Below the pieces are notes generated by a model. It had not been told where the DNA came from, made no database searches, and saw only the letters and a program-made list of their open reading frames with translations. This document shows, piece after piece, positions 61,476-64,000 of a stretch of DNA of 64,000 nt. This DNA is from Accumulibacter sp. (GTDB taxonomy: Bacteria > Pseudomonadota > Gammaproteobacteria > Burkholderiales > Rhodocyclaceae), in the NCBI RefSeq assembly GCF_036625195.1, contig NZ_JAZKUG010000001.1:2976001-3040000 (forward strand). Reading direction: 5' to 3'. Position numbers and translations under genes: made by a program. Positions within the stretch are counted from its first letter, which is position 1, and the number at the start of each line of letters is the position of its first letter.

Positions 61476-63077
61476 ATGCACAAGTTGCGATCACTGCTGG
61501 CCGTTTGCCTGCTGGGCATCTCCTGCGCGCAGGCGGCGATTGATCCGGAGTTGCTCAAGCCGCTCGCCGACGACGACTCGGATCGACGCATTGCCGCCAT
61601 CCTGGCGCTGGTCGAGGCGGCGCCGGAAGAGGCGCAGCCGGTGCTCAAGGCGATGGCCGGGGATTCGCTGGCGCTCGCCGGCGAGCGAGTGGTGGTGCTG
61701 GGCGAGGGTGGTCGGGTCTTCGACGCCGCCAGCAACCGCGAGCTGACGCCGCCGCCGGACGGCGTCGAGACGATCGGCATCAACAACCGCGTGCGCCGCG
61801 AGCTGGCGGCCGCGCTGGCGGCGTTGCGCCTGTTCTCGGCCGAGCGTGAGGTTCGCTGGCAGGCGGCGCAGGAAGTCAACCAGAACGCCGACGCGAAGAT
61901 GCTGCCGCTGCTCGAGCGCGCACTGGCGGCGGAACGGGACGAGGCGATCAGGGCCCGCCTGCAGCTCGCCCGGGCGCAGGCGAGCCTCGGCTCCGGCGAC
62001 GCCGAAGTCCGCCTGGAGGCGGTGCGCACGCTCGGCGAGAGCAGTGATCCACGCGTTCGCCAGCTTCTCCTGCCTTTGACGCAGAAGCAGGGTGACAACT
62101 GGCTCGAGCCCGACAGCGCCGTGCGCGCCGCTGCCGGCACGTCGATCCGTTCGATCGAGCAGCGTCTGGCCTGGGCCGACAATCTCGGCCGCGCGTTCAC
62201 CGGTCTCTCGCTCGGCTCGATCCTGCTGCTCGCGGCGCTCGGCCTGGCGATCACCTACGGCGTCATGGGCGTGATCAACATGGCGCACGGCGAACTGCTG
62301 ATGGTCGGCGCCTATTCGGCGTGGGCGATGCAGAGCGTTTTTCGCGCCCACCTGCCCGGCGCGCTCGACTGGTATCTGCTGGCGGCGATCCCGGTCGGTT
62401 TCCTCAGCGCGGCGCTGGTCGGCGTGCTGATGGAGCGGATCGTCATTCGCCACCTCTACGGGCGGCCGCTCGAGACGCTGCTCGCCACTTGGGGCATCTC
62501 GCTCTTCCTGATGCAGGTGGCGCGCACGCTGTTCGGCGCGCAGAACGTCGAGGTCGCCAATCCGAGCTGGATGGCCGGTGGCGTCGAGCTGTTACCGAAC
62601 CTGCTGCTGCCCTGGAACCGGATCATCATCGTCGCGTTCTCGATCGCCGTGCTGGTGGCGATGTGGGCGATCCTCAACCTTTCGCGGCTCGGCATGTTCG
62701 TCCGCGCGGTGACGCAGAACCGGCCGATGGCCGGTTGCGTCGGCGTCCCGACCGGTCGCGTCGACACCCTGGCCTTCGGCCTCGGTGCCGGCATCGCCGG
62801 CCTCGGTGGCGTCGCGCTGTCGCAGATCGCCAACGTCGGCCCCGACATGGGGACCGGCTACATCGTCGACTCGTTCATGGTCGTCGTCCTCGGTGGCGTC
62901 GGCCAGCTCGCCGGTGCCGTCTGGGCGGCGCTCGGCCTCGGGGTGTTCACCAAGTTCCTCGAAGGCTGGACGGGGGCCGTCGTCGCCAAGATCGTCGTCC
63001 TCGTCCTCATCATCGTTTTCATCCAGAAGCGTCCGCAGGGCCTGTTCGCCCTCAAGGGCCGTTTCGTCGAATCCTGA
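61476..63077 (+). CDS. urtB: Urea ABC transporter permease UrtB
   Basis: 533 aa. Signal peptide (MHKLRSLLAVCLLGISCAQA), then a roughly 200-residue periplasmic helical-repeat extension (DDDSDRRIAAILALVEAAPEEAQPVL, AEREVRWQAAQEVNQNADAK) characteristic of proteobacterial UrtB. A LivH-type permease domain follows (GLAITYGVMGVINMAHGELLMVGAY, ERIVIRHLYGRPLETLLATWG, LGGVGQLAGAVWAALGLG). GAGGGAG precedes the ATG at 61476. It pairs with UrtC. Confidence 0.95.
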   Translation: MHKLRSLLAVCLLGISCAQAAIDPELLKPLADDDSDRRIAAILALVEAAPEEAQPVLKAMAGDSLALAGERVVVLGEGGRVFDAASNRELTPPPDGVETIGINNRVRRELAAALAALRLFSAEREVRWQAAQEVNQNADAKMLPLLERALAAERDEAIRARLQLARAQASLGSGDAEVRLEAVRTLGESSDPRVRQLLLPLTQKQGDNWLEPDSAVRAAAGTSIRSIEQRLAWADNLGRAFTGLSLGSILLLAALGLAITYGVMGVINMAHGELLMVGAYSAWAMQSVFRAHLPGALDWYLLAAIPVGFLSAALVGVLMERIVIRHLYGRPLETLLATWGISLFLMQVARTLFGAQNVEVANPSWMAGGVELLPNLLLPWNRIIIVAFSIAVLVAMWAILNLSRLGMFVRAVTQNRPMAGCVGVPTGRVDTLAFGLGAGIAGLGGVALSQIANVGPDMGTGYIVDSFMVVVLGGVGQLAGAVWAALGLGVFTKFLEGWTGAVVAKIVVLVLIIVFIQKRPQGLFALKGRFVES

Positions 63078-63094
63078 CCGGGGAAGCAAGGATC

Positions 63095-64000
63095 ATGCGC
63101 CCTTCGCCTGCACGCACGCCGTTCATCGTCCGCCTCGGGAGCAGTTTCGACGCCCGCAGCTGGCGGCTGATCGGCCTGTTCGCCGCCTTCGCACTGATCG
63201 CCGTGCCGGTCATGCACCTGGTGCTGCCCGCCGACCACCCGCTGCACCTGTCGACCTGGTTCATCACGCTGGTCGGCAAGATCCTCTGCTACGCGATCGT
63301 TGCCGTCGCCATGGACCTGATCTGGGGCTACGGCGGGATTCTCTCGCTCGGACACGGGCTCTTCTTCGCTCTCGGCGGTTACGGCTTCGGCATGTACCTG
63401 ATGCGACAGATCGGCCGCGACGGCAGCTACCAGTCGGACCTGCCCGACTTCATGGTCTTTCTCGACTGGAAGGAGTTGCCGTGGTTCTGGATCGGCAGCG
63501 ACAGCTTCCTCTGGGCGGTGCTGCTGGTGCTCGTCGTGCCGGCGCTGATCGCCTTCGTCTTCGGCTACTTCGCCTTCCGCTCGCGCATCAAGGGGGTCTA
63601 CTTCTCGATCATCACGCAGGCGCTGACCTATGCCGCGATGCTGCTCTTCTTCCGCAATGAGACCGGCTTCGGTGGCAACAACGGCTTCACCGACTTCAAG
63701 CGCATCCTCGGCTATCCGATCACTGCGCCGGAAACGCGTGTCGTCCTCTTCGCGCTGTCGGCGCTGGCGCTGATCGGCACCCTGTTGCTGGCGCGCTACC
63801 TCGTGCGCTCGAAGTTCGGCCGCGTGCTGACGGCGATCCGCGACGCCGAGTCGCGGGTCATGTTCATCGGCTACAACCCGCTGTGGTACAAGCTCTGCGC
63901 ATGGACGCTGTCGGCGGTCCTCTGCGCCATCGCCGGGGCGCTTTACGTGCCGCAGGTGGGAATCATCAATCCGTCGGAGATGTCGGTCGGCAACTCGATC
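63095..64000 (+). CDS. urtC: Urea ABC transporter permease UrtC (3' end beyond window)
   Basis: The first 302 codons are visible. LivM-type permease: DLIWGYGGILSLGHGLFFALGGYGFGMYLMRQIG, SRIKGVYFSIITQALTYAAMLLFFRNETGFGGNNGFTDF (a UrtC hallmark) and the EAA-like loop FGRVLTAIRDAESRVMFIGYNP. Starts 17 bp after urtB with GGGAAGCAAGG upstream. urtD and urtE would be expected next. Confidence 0.96.
   Translation, partial: MRPSPARTPFIVRLGSSFDARSWRLIGLFAAFALIAVPVMHLVLPADHPLHLSTWFITLVGKILCYAIVAVAMDLIWGYGGILSLGHGLFFALGGYGFGMYLMRQIGRDGSYQSDLPDFMVFLDWKELPWFWIGSDSFLWAVLLVLVVPALIAFVFGYFAFRSRIKGVYFSIITQALTYAAMLLFFRNETGFGGNNGFTDFKRILGYPITAPETRVVLFALSALALIGTLLLARYLVRSKFGRVLTAIRDAESRVMFIGYNPLWYKLCAWTLSAVLCAIAGALYVPQVGIINPSEMSVGNSI

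Noticed and set aside
58579..61494. 971-codon minus-strand frame spanning urtA
   Set aside because: The C-terminal part is the real SPFH gene; the N-terminal two thirds is antisense to urtA and the intergenic leader.

Overview
The window is 64 kb of GC-rich DNA with the gene content of a betaproteobacterium. It has PilGHIJ/ChpA twitching chemotaxis with PilT and PilU, PEP-CTERM exosortase substrates with sigma-54-type promoters, a PyrR-PyrB-inactive dihydroorotase cluster, and Liv and Urt transporters. I read it as Rhodocyclales, plausibly near 'Candidatus Accumulibacter'. That placement is inference, because no rRNA or other marker gene is present. I found no tRNA, rRNA, CRISPR array, intact insertion sequence or integrase.

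1-42 kb is ordinary, densely packed core genome. It starts with the 5' part of lgt (minus strand), then ilvD, a small c-type cytochrome, the complete branched-chain amino acid transporter livJ-H-M-G-F, an EAL/HDOD regulator, a flavin/2Fe-2S reductase, a short-chain dehydrogenase, hemJ and an rRNA methyltransferase. Next come pilU/pilT divergent from yggS-proC-yggT-yggU, then the minus-strand cluster yqgE-ruvX-pyrR-pyrB-pyrX. A photolyase converges on the Chp twitching operon (pilG-pilH-pilI-pilJ-chpA), which has rubredoxin upstream. The rest of this part holds thiD-thiE-hemL, an MgtE-N/CorA fusion divergent from kup, a beta-helix protein, and cutA-dsbD.

42-48 kb is an accessory junk-yard zone. 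A class II aldolase gene is followed by an 18-unit degenerate 21-bp repeat array, a hsdS 3' remnant, an internally deleted nucleotidyltransferase, an intact DUF4124 gene and unassigned DNA. An RTX C-terminus is split in two by a segment carrying a VOC gene. Beyond it lie the remnant of a PEP-CTERM tail and an intact PEP-CTERM/choice-of-anchor protein.

48-59.5 kb is a mosaic of small transcription units: a DODA-type dioxygenase, a pirin, two PEP-CTERM genes with nearly identical upstream regulatory architecture, a four-gene bufferin/gig-like operon (DUF2282-DUF692-DUF2063-DoxX), a second VOC protein, a DUF1439 lipoprotein, an EamA exporter overlapping an Ada-type repair gene, and an SPFH protein. 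The window ends with urtA-urtB-urtC (urtC cut off), preceded by a near-perfect sigma-54 promoter, as expected for nitrogen-regulated urea uptake.

The most interesting non-textbook items are the 21/84-bp repeat array, the split RTX gene, the paired enhancer plus sigma-54 modules before the PEP-CTERM genes, and the bufferin-like RiPP operon.
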